Notes: generated by a model not told the origin, from the letters alone. A DNA stretch of 64,000 nt from Streptomyces sp. TSRI0107 (GCF_001905845.1 NZ_LIVZ01000002.1:124001-188000), one strand, 5' to 3'; positions 52,953 through 62,417 are shown, counted from the first letter of the stretch. A program made the numbers and translations.

Positions 52953-53002
52953 GACGGAGGGTGAGTTGGAAAGGCGAACCCTCGGCGGGTTCATCGGCGG
53001 GC

Positions 53003-53872
53003 TCAGTCGCGGTCGAGCGCGGCGACCTTGCGGGTGCTCAGGTCGACCACCAGGTGCCCGGCGTCGATCCACGGGCCGTTCCTGACCTTCGGGTACAGCC
53101 GCGCGCAGCGGTGCTCACCGCACTGGTCGAGGACGGCGGGCTGGGCGCCCGGGGCCGACTTGTAGATCATGCTGTGCAGCTGGAGCTGGTCCGCGGAGGT
53201 GAGCTCCTTGCCGGTGGCGTCCTCGTAGTCCGCCTTGAGGCCCGCGGCCAGCGGGTCGGCGAGGAGCAGCCCGGCCGCCTCGTCCTGCTCGGCGCGGCTC
53301 AGCGGCGGCTGGACGCCGCGCTGGGTGGCGGTCGCCTCCACCTTGCCGGTCTCCAGGTTCACCGTCCTGGTGACGAGGGTGTCGTCCTTGTAGTCGTAGA
53401 AGGACACCTCGGCGCGCCGGGGCGCGTCCGGGTCGTCGAGTTCGTCGGCCTCCGGCTCGGCGAGGTCCAGGCCGACGCGCTGCGGGCCGCGGTCGCCGTC
53501 GACGTCCTCGCTGGAGCGGAAGAGCTGTTTACTGAGGGCGAGCCGTTCGACCCGCGCCCGTTCGTCGTCGGTGAGCGGGTCGCGGCCGGTGCCGGTCTCC
53601 TCGTCGGCCGGCGCCTCCTCGACGACGCCCGGCCCGACGGCCGCTCCCTGGTCCTGAGTCCCCTCCGCCCGGTTCTCCCCCTGGGCCGGCTGCCCGGTCG
53701 TGCGGCCCGACGCCGGCCCCCCGGCCGTGTCGTCCGCCCCGGCCGTGCCCGGCAGGGTGATCGCCATCATCAACGCGGTCCCCGCGACCGCGATCCCCGT
53801 TCCCGCCACCACCTTGCCCAGATGGCGGCGCACTGTGTCGCGCACATCTCCCCCTACTCCCCCGGTCCGCAT
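53003..53872 (-). CDS. Secreted protein resembling amine oxidase N-terminal domains
   Basis: This 289-residue protein has an N-terminal hydrophobic export segment (VVAGTGIAVAGTALMMAITLPGTAGA), a Pro/Gly/Gln-rich linker, and a domain (about 120-289) resembling the N3 domain of copper amine oxidases (EVSFYDYKDDTLVTRTVNLETGKV; LADPLAAGLKADYEDATGKEL). The catalytic domain follows as its own gene. The start is uncertain: ATG 53872 lacks a good ribosome-binding site, and GTG 53848 is an alternative with GGGGGAG nearby. Confidence 0.75.
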   Translation of the reverse strand: MRTGGVGGDVRDTVRRHLGKVVAGTGIAVAGTALMMAITLPGTAGADDTAGGPASGRTTGQPAQGENRAEGTQDQGAAVGPGVVEEAPADEETGTGRDPLTDDERARVERLALSKQLFRSSEDVDGDRGPQRVGLDLAEPEADELDDPDAPRRAEVSFYDYKDDTLVTRTVNLETGKVEATATQRGVQPPLSRAEQDEAAGLLLADPLAAGLKADYEDATGKELTSADQLQLHSMIYKSAPGAQPAVLDQCGEHRCARLYPKVRNGPWIDAGHLVVDLSTRKVAALDRD

Positions 53873-54026
53873 GGGAGTACGTTTCTGCCCCGCTGGTTCG
53901 GCATACGTCGTATGCACTGGTCGACCGGTAAGAGGGAAGTAGGGCAGAGGAGGTTCCCTCACTTTCGAAGGAGACTCGGGCCCAAGGCACCCCCCGTGGC
54001 GCGGCACACCTGGAAGAGTCGTAACC

Positions 54027-56144
54027 ATGCAGGTCTGGCCTGGAGAGGCGTATCCACTCGGCGCCACGTATGACGGCGCCGGCACCAACTTCGCGGTCTT
54101 CACGGAGGCCGCGGACCGAGTAGAGCTGTGTCTGCTGCACGACGACGGCTCGGAGACGGCGGTGGAACTACGGGAGAGCGACGCGTTCGTACGGCACGCG
54201 TACCTGCCGGGTGTGATGCCGGGGCAGCGGTACGGCTACCGCGTGCACGGCCCGTACGCGCCGGAGCGCGGGCTGCGCTGCAATTCCGCGAAGCTGCTGC
54301 TCGACCCGTACGCCCGTGCGATCAGCGGGGCGGTCGACTGGGGCGAGGAGGTGTACGGCTACCACTTCGGCGCGCCCGACCGGCGCAACGACCTGGACTC
54401 CGCGCCGCACACCATGACGTCCGTCGTGGTGAACCCGTACTTCGACTGGGGCGACGACCGGCGGCCCCGGGTCGAGTACCACCGGACGGTGATCTACGAG
54501 GCCCATGTGAAGGGCCTGACCATGCGCCATCCGGGGCTCCCGGAGGAGCTGCGCGGCACCTACGCGGCCCTGGCCCATCCCGCGGTCATCGAGCACCTCA
54601 CCGAGCTGGGCGTGACCACCCTCGAGCTGATGCCCGTACACCAGTTCGTCAATGATCACCGTCTGGTGGACATGGGCCTGAACAACTACTGGGGCTACAA
54701 CACGATCGGCTTCTTCGCCCCGCACAACGCGTACGCCTCCTGGGGCGACCGCGGGCAGCAGGTGCTGGAGTTCAAGTCGGCGGTCCGCGCGCTGCACGAG
54801 GCGGGTATCGAGGTCATCCTGGACGTGGTCTACAACCACACCGCCGAGGGCAACCACCTGGGCCCGACGCTGTCCTTCCGGGGCCTGGACAACGCGCAGT
54901 ACTACCGGCTCGCGGACGACCCCCGCTACTACATGGACACCACGGGGACGGGCAACTCGCTGCTGATGCGCTCCCCGCACGTGCTCCAGCTGATCATGGA
55001 CTCGCTGCGGTACTGGGTGACCGAGATGCACGTCGACGGGTTCCGCTTCGACCTCGCCGCCACCCTGGCCCGGCAGTTCCACGAGGTGGACCGGCTGTCG
55101 TCGTTCTTCGACCTGGTGCAGCAGGACCCGGTGGTGTCCCAGGTGAAGCTGATCGCCGAGCCGTGGGACGTCGGCGAGGGCGGCTACCAGGTGGGCAACT
55201 TCCCGCCGCTGTGGACCGAGTGGAACGGCAAGTACCGGGACACGGTGCGCGACCTGTGGCGGGGCGAGCCACGCACGCTCGCGGAGTTCGCCTCCCGGCT
55301 GACCGGGTCCTCCGACCTCTACCAGGACGACGGCCGGCGCCCGCTGGCCTCCATCAACTTCGTCACCTGCCACGACGGCTTCACCCTGCACGACCTCGTC
55401 GCGTACAACCACAAGCACAACGAGGCCAACGGCGAGGACAACCGCGACGGCGAGAGCCACAACCGGTCCTGGAACTGCGGGGTGGAGGGCGACACCGACG
55501 ACCCCGGTGTGCTGGAGCTGCGCGCCCGCCAGATGCGCAACTTCATCGCCACGCTGATGCTGTCCCAGGGTGTGCCGATGATCAGCCACGGCGACGAGTT
55601 CGCCCGCACCCAGCGCGGCAACAACAACGCCTACTGCCAGGACAGCGAGCTGTCCTGGGTGGAGTGGCCGGACGGCGAGGGCCTCGGCCCGGAGATGCTG
55701 GAGTTCACCCGGGCGATGGTGTGGCTGCGCAAGGACCACCCCGTCTTCCGCCGCCGGCGCTTCTTCCACGGGCGGCCGGTGGAGGGCACGCACGACGACC
55801 TGTCCGACATCGCCTGGTTCACCCCCGAGGGCCGGGAGATGACCCAGCGGGACTGGGAGTCGGCGCAGGCCTCGGCCCTGTCGGTGTTCCTCAACGGCAA
55901 CGCCATCTCCGAACCGGGACCGCGCGGGGAGCGCATCGGCGACGACTCCTTCCTGCTGATGTTCAACGCCTCCCCCAGGCCGCTGGACTTCGTGGTGCCG
56001 GTCAACCACGGCCGCCAGTGGCAGGTCGTCGTCGACACCGCCCTCCGGGAGGGGGTGCAGCCGGGCACGGGCGCGAAGGTGGCGGCCGGGGAGCGGATGC
56101 GGCTGCTGGACCGGAGCCTGACGGTGCTGCAGCGGCCCGCGTAG
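54027..56144 (+). CDS. glgX: Glycogen debranching enzyme
   Basis: This 705-residue GH13 enzyme hydrolyses alpha-1,6 branches of limit glycogen, supplying maltooligosaccharides. It has an N-terminal CBM48-type domain (GATYDGAGTNFAVFTEAADRVELCL), then the GH13 motifs DVVYNHTAEG, GFRFDLAA (nucleophile Asp342), AEPWD (acid Glu378) and VTCHDGFTL (Asp450). The length matches GlgX/TreX. ATG 54027 follows GGAAGAG. With treY two genes on, it suggests a glycogen-to-trehalose route. Confidence 0.95.
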   Translation: MQVWPGEAYPLGATYDGAGTNFAVFTEAADRVELCLLHDDGSETAVELRESDAFVRHAYLPGVMPGQRYGYRVHGPYAPERGLRCNSAKLLLDPYARAISGAVDWGEEVYGYHFGAPDRRNDLDSAPHTMTSVVVNPYFDWGDDRRPRVEYHRTVIYEAHVKGLTMRHPGLPEELRGTYAALAHPAVIEHLTELGVTTLELMPVHQFVNDHRLVDMGLNNYWGYNTIGFFAPHNAYASWGDRGQQVLEFKSAVRALHEAGIEVILDVVYNHTAEGNHLGPTLSFRGLDNAQYYRLADDPRYYMDTTGTGNSLLMRSPHVLQLIMDSLRYWVTEMHVDGFRFDLAATLARQFHEVDRLSSFFDLVQQDPVVSQVKLIAEPWDVGEGGYQVGNFPPLWTEWNGKYRDTVRDLWRGEPRTLAEFASRLTGSSDLYQDDGRRPLASINFVTCHDGFTLHDLVAYNHKHNEANGEDNRDGESHNRSWNCGVEGDTDDPGVLELRARQMRNFIATLMLSQGVPMISHGDEFARTQRGNNNAYCQDSELSWVEWPDGEGLGPEMLEFTRAMVWLRKDHPVFRRRRFFHGRPVEGTHDDLSDIAWFTPEGREMTQRDWESAQASALSVFLNGNAISEPGPRGERIGDDSFLLMFNASPRPLDFVVPVNHGRQWQVVVDTALREGVQPGTGAKVAAGERMRLLDRSLTVLQRPA

Positions 56145-56158
56145 ATCCTGGCTTGCCC

Positions 56159-56209
56159 GGCTAGGGCTTGTCCCCGGCTAGGGCTTGTCCCCGGCTAGGG
56201 CCTGCCCGG
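56159..56209. repeat. 17-bp tandem array after glgX, with a short hairpin
   Basis: Two perfect copies of a 17-bp unit (GGCTAGGGCTTGTCCCC) and a third variant lie between glgX and the convergent MFS gene. The end, GCCCGGCTTTTCGGGC, can form a short hairpin that may help end transcription. Confidence 0.9.
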
Positions 56210-57478
56210 CTTTTCGGGCACGCGCGCGTGGAGGGAGTTCTCGGCGCGTCCGGAGTACGTCGTCGGACGCGCCGTCAGCGCGATCGCGCAGGCCGGCGCG
56301 GCCGCCAGGCTCGCCACCGCGAAGGCCGCTCCGGGTCCGTGCGACTCGGCGAGCCGGCCGGTGAGGGCGAGCGCCAGGGCCTGGCCGCCGACGAGCGCGC
56401 TCGTCGCGAACGCCATCGCCTCGGCGAGCCGGGCTCGCGGGACCACTCGTTCGGTCAGCCCGAACACCGTGATCAGGTGCGGGGCGTAGGCCACGCCCAG
56501 CACCGTCACGACGGCGTACAGGGCGCCCAGGCCGTCCGTGGCCATCAGGGGCAGCGACAGCGCGCACGCCGCCGCGGTGGCCGTCCGCCAGCGTGCCGTC
56601 AGCCCGAAGCGGGCGGGTACGGCGGCCATGGCGAGCCCCGCGACCGCGCTCATCACGCCCATCGCGGCGTACACCAGCCCGGCCTGCTCCGGCCGCCCCA
56701 GCCGTTCGGTGAGCGCGGTGATGCCGGCCTGGCAGGCGCCGAACATCGCGCCCTGGAGCGCGAGGGCGGCCCGCAGGGGGTGGACCGCGCGGGGCATCCG
56801 GGGCCGGGACGGGGCGGCCGGGGACTCGGGGGCGGGGCCCGAGCGGGTCGGTGCCGTGGCCCGCGCGGTCGGGTGGAGGGCGAAGCCGGTGCCGCAGACG
56901 GCCACCAGGAGGGCCGCCAGCGCGACGGCGTGACCCGGATGGGCGACGACCGCCGCGAGGCCGACCAGGGCGGGTCCGAGCACGAAGGAGATCTCGTCGA
57001 GGGTGCTCTCGAAGGACAGCGCCGCGCCCACCGTGGCGTCCGGGGCCCCGGAGCGGCGGGCGAGGGCCACCAGACGGGTCCGCGCGAGCGGGCCGATCAG
57101 CGGCACCGACGCGCCCGCGAGCGCGCCGAGCAGGACGAGCAGCGGCGTCGGCGGACCGGCGAGCGCGCCCGCCACCAGCGCGGTGACGGCGAGCGCGTTG
57201 AGCAGGGAGCAGGCGAGCACGACCGGGCGCTGGCCGTGCCGGTCGGCCAGCCGGCCCACCAGCGGCCCGCACGCCACCTGCCCGAGCGCCAGCGCGCCGC
57301 CGGTCAGGCCGGCGACGGCCAGGGACCCGCTGGTGCGGGCGACCAGCAGCACGCTGCCGAACTGGATGGTCGCGGTCGGCAGCCGCCCGAGGAACGACAC
57401 GGCCGGCAGCAGCGGCCCGGTCAGCGCGATCACCTCGCGATAGGTCCCCAGCGTGCGGCGCAACCCAGTGCTTCCCAT
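56195..57478 (-). CDS. MFS transporter
   Basis: This 427-residue membrane protein has twelve predicted spans, with a central charged Pro-rich loop (about residues 205-235) dividing two halves. The MFS motif A-like GRLADRHGQRP is present. The substrate is unknown; sugar or drug export are both possible. ATG 57478 has TAGCTT 6 nt upstream, so it is probably leaderless. It lies between and opposite to the glgX and treY genes. Confidence 0.9.
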   Translation of the reverse strand: MGSTGLRRTLGTYREVIALTGPLLPAVSFLGRLPTATIQFGSVLLVARTSGSLAVAGLTGGALALGQVACGPLVGRLADRHGQRPVVLACSLLNALAVTALVAGALAGPPTPLLVLLGALAGASVPLIGPLARTRLVALARRSGAPDATVGAALSFESTLDEISFVLGPALVGLAAVVAHPGHAVALAALLVAVCGTGFALHPTARATAPTRSGPAPESPAAPSRPRMPRAVHPLRAALALQGAMFGACQAGITALTERLGRPEQAGLVYAAMGVMSAVAGLAMAAVPARFGLTARWRTATAAACALSLPLMATDGLGALYAVVTVLGVAYAPHLITVFGLTERVVPRARLAEAMAFATSALVGGQALALALTGRLAESHGPGAAFAVASLAAAPACAIALTARPTTYSGRAENSLHARVPEKPGRP

Positions 57479-57559
57479 CGCTCGAAGCTAGCCACGCGCG
57501 CGGGTGCGCGCGGAGGGGACGATGACACGAAACACCGCAAGGCGGGTATGTGGCTTTGC

Positions 57560-59917
57560 ATGACACCTGAGCGCCCTGACCGCGCGGTGCCCACCGCCAC
57601 GTACCGGCTTCAGTTGCAGCCCGAGTTCCCGTTCGCGGCCGCCGCGGCGGCCGTACCGTACCTGGCCTCGCTCGGCGTCTCGCACCTGCACCTGTCCCCC
57701 GTGCTGGAGGCCGTCCCGGGCTCCGTGCACGGGTACGACGTCGTCGACCACGCGCGCGTGCGCGCCGAACTGGGCGGTGAGGACGGGCTGCGCGCGCTGT
57801 CCCGTACCGCGCGGGAGCACGGTCTGGGTCTGGTGGTGGACATCGTGCCGAACCACATGGCCATGGCCCCGCGGCACAACCGGGCCCTGTGGGAGGTGCT
57901 GCGGGAGGGACCGAAGTCGGCGTACGCGCGGTGGTTCGACATCGACTGGGAGGCGCAGGGCGGCCAGGTGCTGCTGCCGGTGCTCGGTCACCCGCTCGGC
58001 GCGGAGCTGGAGCACCTGTCGGTCGACGGTGACGTGCTGCGCTACCACGACCAGGTGTTCCCCTTGCGCGAGGGCACCGAGGACCTGCCGCTGCCCCGGC
58101 TGCTGGACGCGCAGTGGTACCGGCCGGTGTGGTGGCGGCTGGCCCGTACGGAGCTGAACTACCGGCGGTTCTTCAGCATCTCGGAGCTGATCGGGGTGCG
58201 GGTGGAGGACCCGGAGGTGTTCGACGCCACGCACGCCACCGTGCTGCGGCTGCTGCACGAGGGAGTCGTGGACGGCCTGCGCGTCGACCACCCCGACGGT
58301 CTCGCCGACCCCGACAGCTATCTCCGGCGGCTGCACGAGGCCACGGGGGGCCGCTGGACGGTGGTGGAGAAGATCCTCTCCGACGACGAGCACCTGCCGG
58401 CGTCCTGGCCGGTCGCGGGCACCACCGGCTACGACGCCCTGCGGCGGGTGGACGGCGTGTTCACGGACCCGTCCGGGGCCGCCGAACTCCTCTCCCGCTA
58501 CCGGCGTTTCGCGGCCCCCCAGACTGACCGGGGCGGGCACTGGGAGGCGACCGCGCGGCGGGCGGCGTACCGGGTCCTGGAGCACGAACTGGCCACCGAG
58601 GTCGACCGGCTGACCCGGGTGGCGAACCGGCTGTGCGCCGCGTCGCCGGATCCGGCGCTGCGCGACCGCGCGCCCTGGGCCCTGCACACCGCGCTGCGCG
58701 AACTGCTGGTCCGCATGGAGGTCTACCGGCCCTACGAGTCCGGCGACCCGGCGCTGGTCGTCACCGAGGAGGCCGCCGCGCGGGCCCGGTCGGCGTTCGC
58801 CGTGCCGGAGGAGGCCGGCGCGGTCGACGTGGTCCGCGAGCTGGTGCTCGGGCGGCACGGTGGCGGACCCGACCAGCTGGAGTTCCGCACCCGGTTCGCG
58901 CAGACGGCGTCGGCGCTGCGCGCGAAGTCGGTGGAGGACACGGCGTTCTACCGCTACGTGCCGCTGCTGTCGGCCACCGAGGTGGGCGGGAACCCGGGGC
59001 GGCCCGCGGTGTCCCCGGAGGAGTTCCACGCGTACTGCGCGCGTGTGCAGCGCGACTGGCCCCTCACCGGGACCGTCGTCTCGACGCACGACACCAAGCG
59101 CAGTGCGGACGTGCGGGCCGCGCTCATGGTGCTGACCGAGTGCCCGGAACGCTGGGCGGACGTGCTGGGCGAGGTGAGCCGCGCCGACACCGGCGCGCCG
59201 GACGGGCAGCTGGCGTGGGCGGCCTGGCAGACCGTGTTCGGGCTGGGGCCGGCCGACCCGGAGCGGGTGCGGGAGGCGCTGCTGAAGCATGTGCGCGAGG
59301 CCGGGATGTACACCAGCTGGACGGAGCAGGAGCCGCCGTACGAGGAAGCGGTGGCCGCGTTCGTGACGGCCGGGCCGTGCGGGGCGCCGGGCGAGCCGGT
59401 GGCCCGGCTGCGCCGCGCGCTGGAGCCGCACATCCGGGCCAACGTGCTGGGCACCGCCCTGGTGCATCTGACGATGCCGGGCGTGCCGGACGTGTACCAG
59501 GGCACGGAGGCGGAGTACCGGGCGCTGGTCGATCCGGACAACCGGCGGCTGGTGCGGTTCCCGCCCGAGGACCCCGGCGACAAGGGCGCGGTGACGGCGG
59601 CCGCGCTGCGGCTGCGGGCGCGGCGGCCGGAGGCGTTCGGGGACACGGCGACGTACACGCCGCTGGCCGCCGAAGGGCCCGCGGCGGCGCACCTGCTGGC
59701 GTACGCGCGTTCGGGGCAGGTGGTCACGGCGGTCACCCGGTTGTCCCTGCGGCTGGCGGAGGCGGGCGGCTGGCGCGACACCCGGCTGGCGCTGCCGCCG
59801 GGACGCTGGGCCGACGTGCTCGGCACCGGGCGGGAGTTCAGCGGGTACGCGCGCGTGGCGGAGCTGCTGGAGTCCCTGCCGGTGGCGCTTCTGGAGCGGG
59901 TCGGCGAGGAGGAGTGA
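57560..59917 (+). CDS. treY: Malto-oligosyltrehalose synthase
   Basis: This 785-residue GH13 enzyme converts the reducing end of maltodextrin to a trehalose unit. It has TATYRLQLQPEFPFAAAAAAV, the nucleophile Asp243 in VDGLRVDHPDG and the acid Glu270 in TVVEKIL, with the usual 27-residue spacing, and VSTHDTKRSADVRA. ATG 57560 is preferred; ATG 57548, with AAGGCGGG upstream, would add four residues. The partner treZ is not in this window. Its 3' end overlaps the convergent LysR gene by 80 bp. Confidence 0.95.
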   Translation: MTPERPDRAVPTATYRLQLQPEFPFAAAAAAVPYLASLGVSHLHLSPVLEAVPGSVHGYDVVDHARVRAELGGEDGLRALSRTAREHGLGLVVDIVPNHMAMAPRHNRALWEVLREGPKSAYARWFDIDWEAQGGQVLLPVLGHPLGAELEHLSVDGDVLRYHDQVFPLREGTEDLPLPRLLDAQWYRPVWWRLARTELNYRRFFSISELIGVRVEDPEVFDATHATVLRLLHEGVVDGLRVDHPDGLADPDSYLRRLHEATGGRWTVVEKILSDDEHLPASWPVAGTTGYDALRRVDGVFTDPSGAAELLSRYRRFAAPQTDRGGHWEATARRAAYRVLEHELATEVDRLTRVANRLCAASPDPALRDRAPWALHTALRELLVRMEVYRPYESGDPALVVTEEAAARARSAFAVPEEAGAVDVVRELVLGRHGGGPDQLEFRTRFAQTASALRAKSVEDTAFYRYVPLLSATEVGGNPGRPAVSPEEFHAYCARVQRDWPLTGTVVSTHDTKRSADVRAALMVLTECPERWADVLGEVSRADTGAPDGQLAWAAWQTVFGLGPADPERVREALLKHVREAGMYTSWTEQEPPYEEAVAAFVTAGPCGAPGEPVARLRRALEPHIRANVLGTALVHLTMPGVPDVYQGTEAEYRALVDPDNRRLVRFPPEDPGDKGAVTAAALRLRARRPEAFGDTATYTPLAAEGPAAAHLLAYARSGQVVTAVTRLSLRLAEAGGWRDTRLALPPGRWADVLGTGREFSGYARVAELLESLPVALLERVGEEE

Positions 59918-60815
59918 GCCGGGCCGGTGCGGTGCTCTGCGGCCAGCGGGCCCGCAGGAGGTCCACGAAGGCCTCCGCGACGCCGGTCGGGGGCACGCGC
60001 GTGTAGACGCTCAGTGTGCGCTTCCACGGCGGGTCGGGCGACACCACCACGCAGTCCTCGCCGACCGCGCCGCGCACGATGTGCGAGGGCACGGCGCACA
60101 CCCCGACCCCGGCGGCGGCCATCCGCACCGCCGTGGAGCTGTGCTCGGTCCACACCGCGCTGCGCGGGACGAATCCGGCGCGGCCGCACGCCCAGTCGAG
60201 GATGCGCCGGCCGTGGACGAAGGGTTCCATGGAACAGCGAATCCAGGCGCGGTCCGCGAGTTCGGGCAGCGACACCGTCGTACGGCCGGCGAAGCGGTCG
60301 TCGAACGGCAGCACGAGGACGATCTCCTCCTCGCCCACGGGCAGGATCGTGCCGCTCCAGTCCGCGGGGGCCGGCCCGAGGGCGAGGTCCGCCGTGCCGC
60401 GTTCGACGGCGTCCTGAAGGGATTCCGTCTCGGCGTACTCGTGCAGGCGCAGCACGACGCCCGGGTGGGCGGTGCGCCAGTGGGCGAAGACCTCAGGCAG
60501 GACACCGACCGCGAGGGCGTGGACGGCCGCGACGTGCAGTTCGCCGCCCTCGGCTCCGGCGGTGGCGCGGGCCGCGCGGCGCGCCTGGGCGGCACTGCGG
60601 ACGGCGACCTCGGCGTGCGGGCGGAAGGCGCGGCCCATCGGCGTCAGGCGTACTCCGCGCGGGAGGCGTTCCAGCAGTTCGCCGCCGACCGACCGCTCCA
60701 GGGCCTTGATCTGGTGGGACAGCGCCGGCTGGGACACGTGCAGCACCTCGGCGGCGCGGGTGAAGGACTGCTCCTCCACGACCGTGAGGAAGTACTCCAT
60801 CTGACGCAGACTCAT
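59838..60815 (-). CDS. LysR-family transcriptional regulator
   Basis: This 325-residue protein has an N-terminal winged helix (MSLRQMEYFLTVVEEQSFTR, FTRAAEVLHVSQPALSHQIKALER) and a periplasmic-binding-like effector domain. It is divergent from the dihydrolipoamide-dehydrogenase-like gene and probably controls it through the inverted repeats between them. The Pro/Arg-rich C-terminal 30 residues overlap the end of treY and may be dispensable. Confidence 0.92.
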   Translation of the reverse strand: MSLRQMEYFLTVVEEQSFTRAAEVLHVSQPALSHQIKALERSVGGELLERLPRGVRLTPMGRAFRPHAEVAVRSAAQARRAARATAGAEGGELHVAAVHALAVGVLPEVFAHWRTAHPGVVLRLHEYAETESLQDAVERGTADLALGPAPADWSGTILPVGEEEIVLVLPFDDRFAGRTTVSLPELADRAWIRCSMEPFVHGRRILDWACGRAGFVPRSAVWTEHSSTAVRMAAAGVGVCAVPSHIVRGAVGEDCVVVSPDPPWKRTLSVYTRVPPTGVAEAFVDLLRARWPQSTAPARLTPPRRPAPEAPPAGTPAAPPRARTR

Positions 60816-60901
60816 GCCCCGACCGCCCCGCACCCGCTCCCGTGTCCGCGTCACCCACGCGGCGCGCCGCCATGGACGCCGACATGGACGACGCCATGGC
60901 T

Positions 60902-60955
60902 GCCATAAACGTCCTTCATCGAATCCACAAGAACATTGCCTTGGACGTATGGCAA
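60902..60955. promoter_or_regulatory. Inverted repeats between the LysR and flavoprotein genes
   Basis: GCCATAAACGTCC (60902-60914) and GGACGTATGGC (60943-60953) are near-perfect inverted copies. TTGCC and GGCAA (60936-60940, 60951-60955) form a T-N11-A-type LysR site. They lie 25-75 bp before the flavoprotein start, a normal place for LysR activation. Confidence 0.65.
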
Positions 60956-60977
60956 GGGCCGGGCGGAGGCTGGGCGC

Positions 60978-62417
60978 ATGGACACAGCGGACGTCATCGT
61001 CATCGGCGGCGGCACCGGCGGTTACAGCACCGCCCTGCGCGCCGCGGCCCTCGGTCTCGACGTGGTGCTCGTCGAGCGCGACAAGGTGGGCGGCACGTGC
61101 CTGCACCGCGGCTGCATCCCGAGCAAGGCGATGCTGCACGCCGCCGAGCTGGTGGACGGGATCGCGGAGGCGCGCGAGCGGTGGGGGGTGAAGGCGACCC
61201 TGGACGCGGTGGACTGGTCGGCGCTGGTCGCCACCCGCGACGACATCGTGGCCCGCAACCACCGGGGCGTGGAGGCGCATCTCGCGCACGCGGGCGTGCG
61301 GGTCGTACGGGGGAGCGCGCGGCTGACGGGGGCGCGCTCGGTGCGGGTGGACGGCGTGGGCGGCGTGGACGGGCGCGGGGGCGCGGAGGGCGTGCGTGAC
61401 TTCGCCGCACGCCGGGGAATCGTGCTTGCGACCGGCTCACGCCCGCGCACGCTCCCCACGCTCACACCCGACGGCCGGCGCGTGGTGACCAGCGACGACG
61501 CGCTGTTCGCGCCCTCGCTCCCGGCCTCCGTGCTGGTGCTGGGCGGCGGTGCGATCGGTGTGGAGTACGCCTCGTTCCACCGCTCGATGGGCGCGCAGGT
61601 CACCCTCGTGGAGGCCGCCGACCGGATCGTGCCCCTGGAGGACGCCGACGTCTCCCGGCATCTGACGCGCGGTCTGAAGAAGCGCGGGGTCGACGTGCAG
61701 ACCGGCGCCCGGCTGCTCGACGCGGAGGTGCGGGCCGACGGCGTACGCGCCCGGGTGCGCACCGCGCGGGGGGAGACCCGCGTGATCGACGCCGAGCGGC
61801 TGCTGGTGGCGGTCGGCCGGGTGCCGGTCACCGACGGCCTGGACCTGGCCGCCGCGGGCCTCTCCACCGACGAGCGGGGGTTCGTCGCACCGGCCGACTG
61901 GAACCGTCTGGAGACGGCCGTGCCGGGTGTGCACGTCGTCGGCGACCTGCTGCCGCCGCCGTCCCTCGGACTGGCCCACGCCTCGTTCGCGGAGGGCCTG
62001 CTGGTGGCGGAGACGCTGGCCGGGGTGCCGTCCGTGCCGGTGGACCACGCGGCCGTGCCCCGCGTGACGTACTCGTCGCCGCAGACCGCGTCGGTGGGTC
62101 TGAGCGAGGCGGAGGCACGCGCGCGGGGGCACGAGGTCGACGTCAACACCATGCCGCTCACCGCCGTGGCGAAGGGCATGGTGCACGGGCAGGGCGGGAT
62201 GGTGAAGGTCGTCGCCGAGGCGGGCGGCGGACGGGTGCTCGGGGTGCACCTGGTCGGCCCCCATGTGTCGGAGATGATCGCCGAGAGCCAGCTGATCGTC
62301 GGCTGGGACGCCCAGCCCGACGACGTGGCCCGGCACGTGCACGCGCATCCGACCCTGTCGGAGGCGGTCGGCGAGGCGTTCCTCACGCTCGCCGGGCGGG
62401 GCCTGCATCAGCAGTGA
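60978..62417 (+). CDS. Dihydrolipoamide dehydrogenase-like flavoprotein
   Basis: This 479-residue FAD/NAD-dependent oxidoreductase has GGGTGGYSTAL for FAD binding, the redox disulfide Cys41-Cys46 (GGTCLHRGCIPSK), a second Rossmann motif LGGGAIGVEYASF and the C-terminal His457-Glu462 pair (HPTLSE). It would reoxidise lipoamide or a similar disulfide. No 2-oxoacid dehydrogenase genes are nearby, so it may be an alternative or stand-alone enzyme under LysR control. The ATG at 60978 follows GGAGG. Confidence 0.9.
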   Translation: MDTADVIVIGGGTGGYSTALRAAALGLDVVLVERDKVGGTCLHRGCIPSKAMLHAAELVDGIAEARERWGVKATLDAVDWSALVATRDDIVARNHRGVEAHLAHAGVRVVRGSARLTGARSVRVDGVGGVDGRGGAEGVRDFAARRGIVLATGSRPRTLPTLTPDGRRVVTSDDALFAPSLPASVLVLGGGAIGVEYASFHRSMGAQVTLVEAADRIVPLEDADVSRHLTRGLKKRGVDVQTGARLLDAEVRADGVRARVRTARGETRVIDAERLLVAVGRVPVTDGLDLAAAGLSTDERGFVAPADWNRLETAVPGVHVVGDLLPPPSLGLAHASFAEGLLVAETLAGVPSVPVDHAAVPRVTYSSPQTASVGLSEAEARARGHEVDVNTMPLTAVAKGMVHGQGGMVKVVAEAGGGRVLGVHLVGPHVSEMIAESQLIVGWDAQPDDVARHVHAHPTLSEAVGEAFLTLAGRGLHQQ

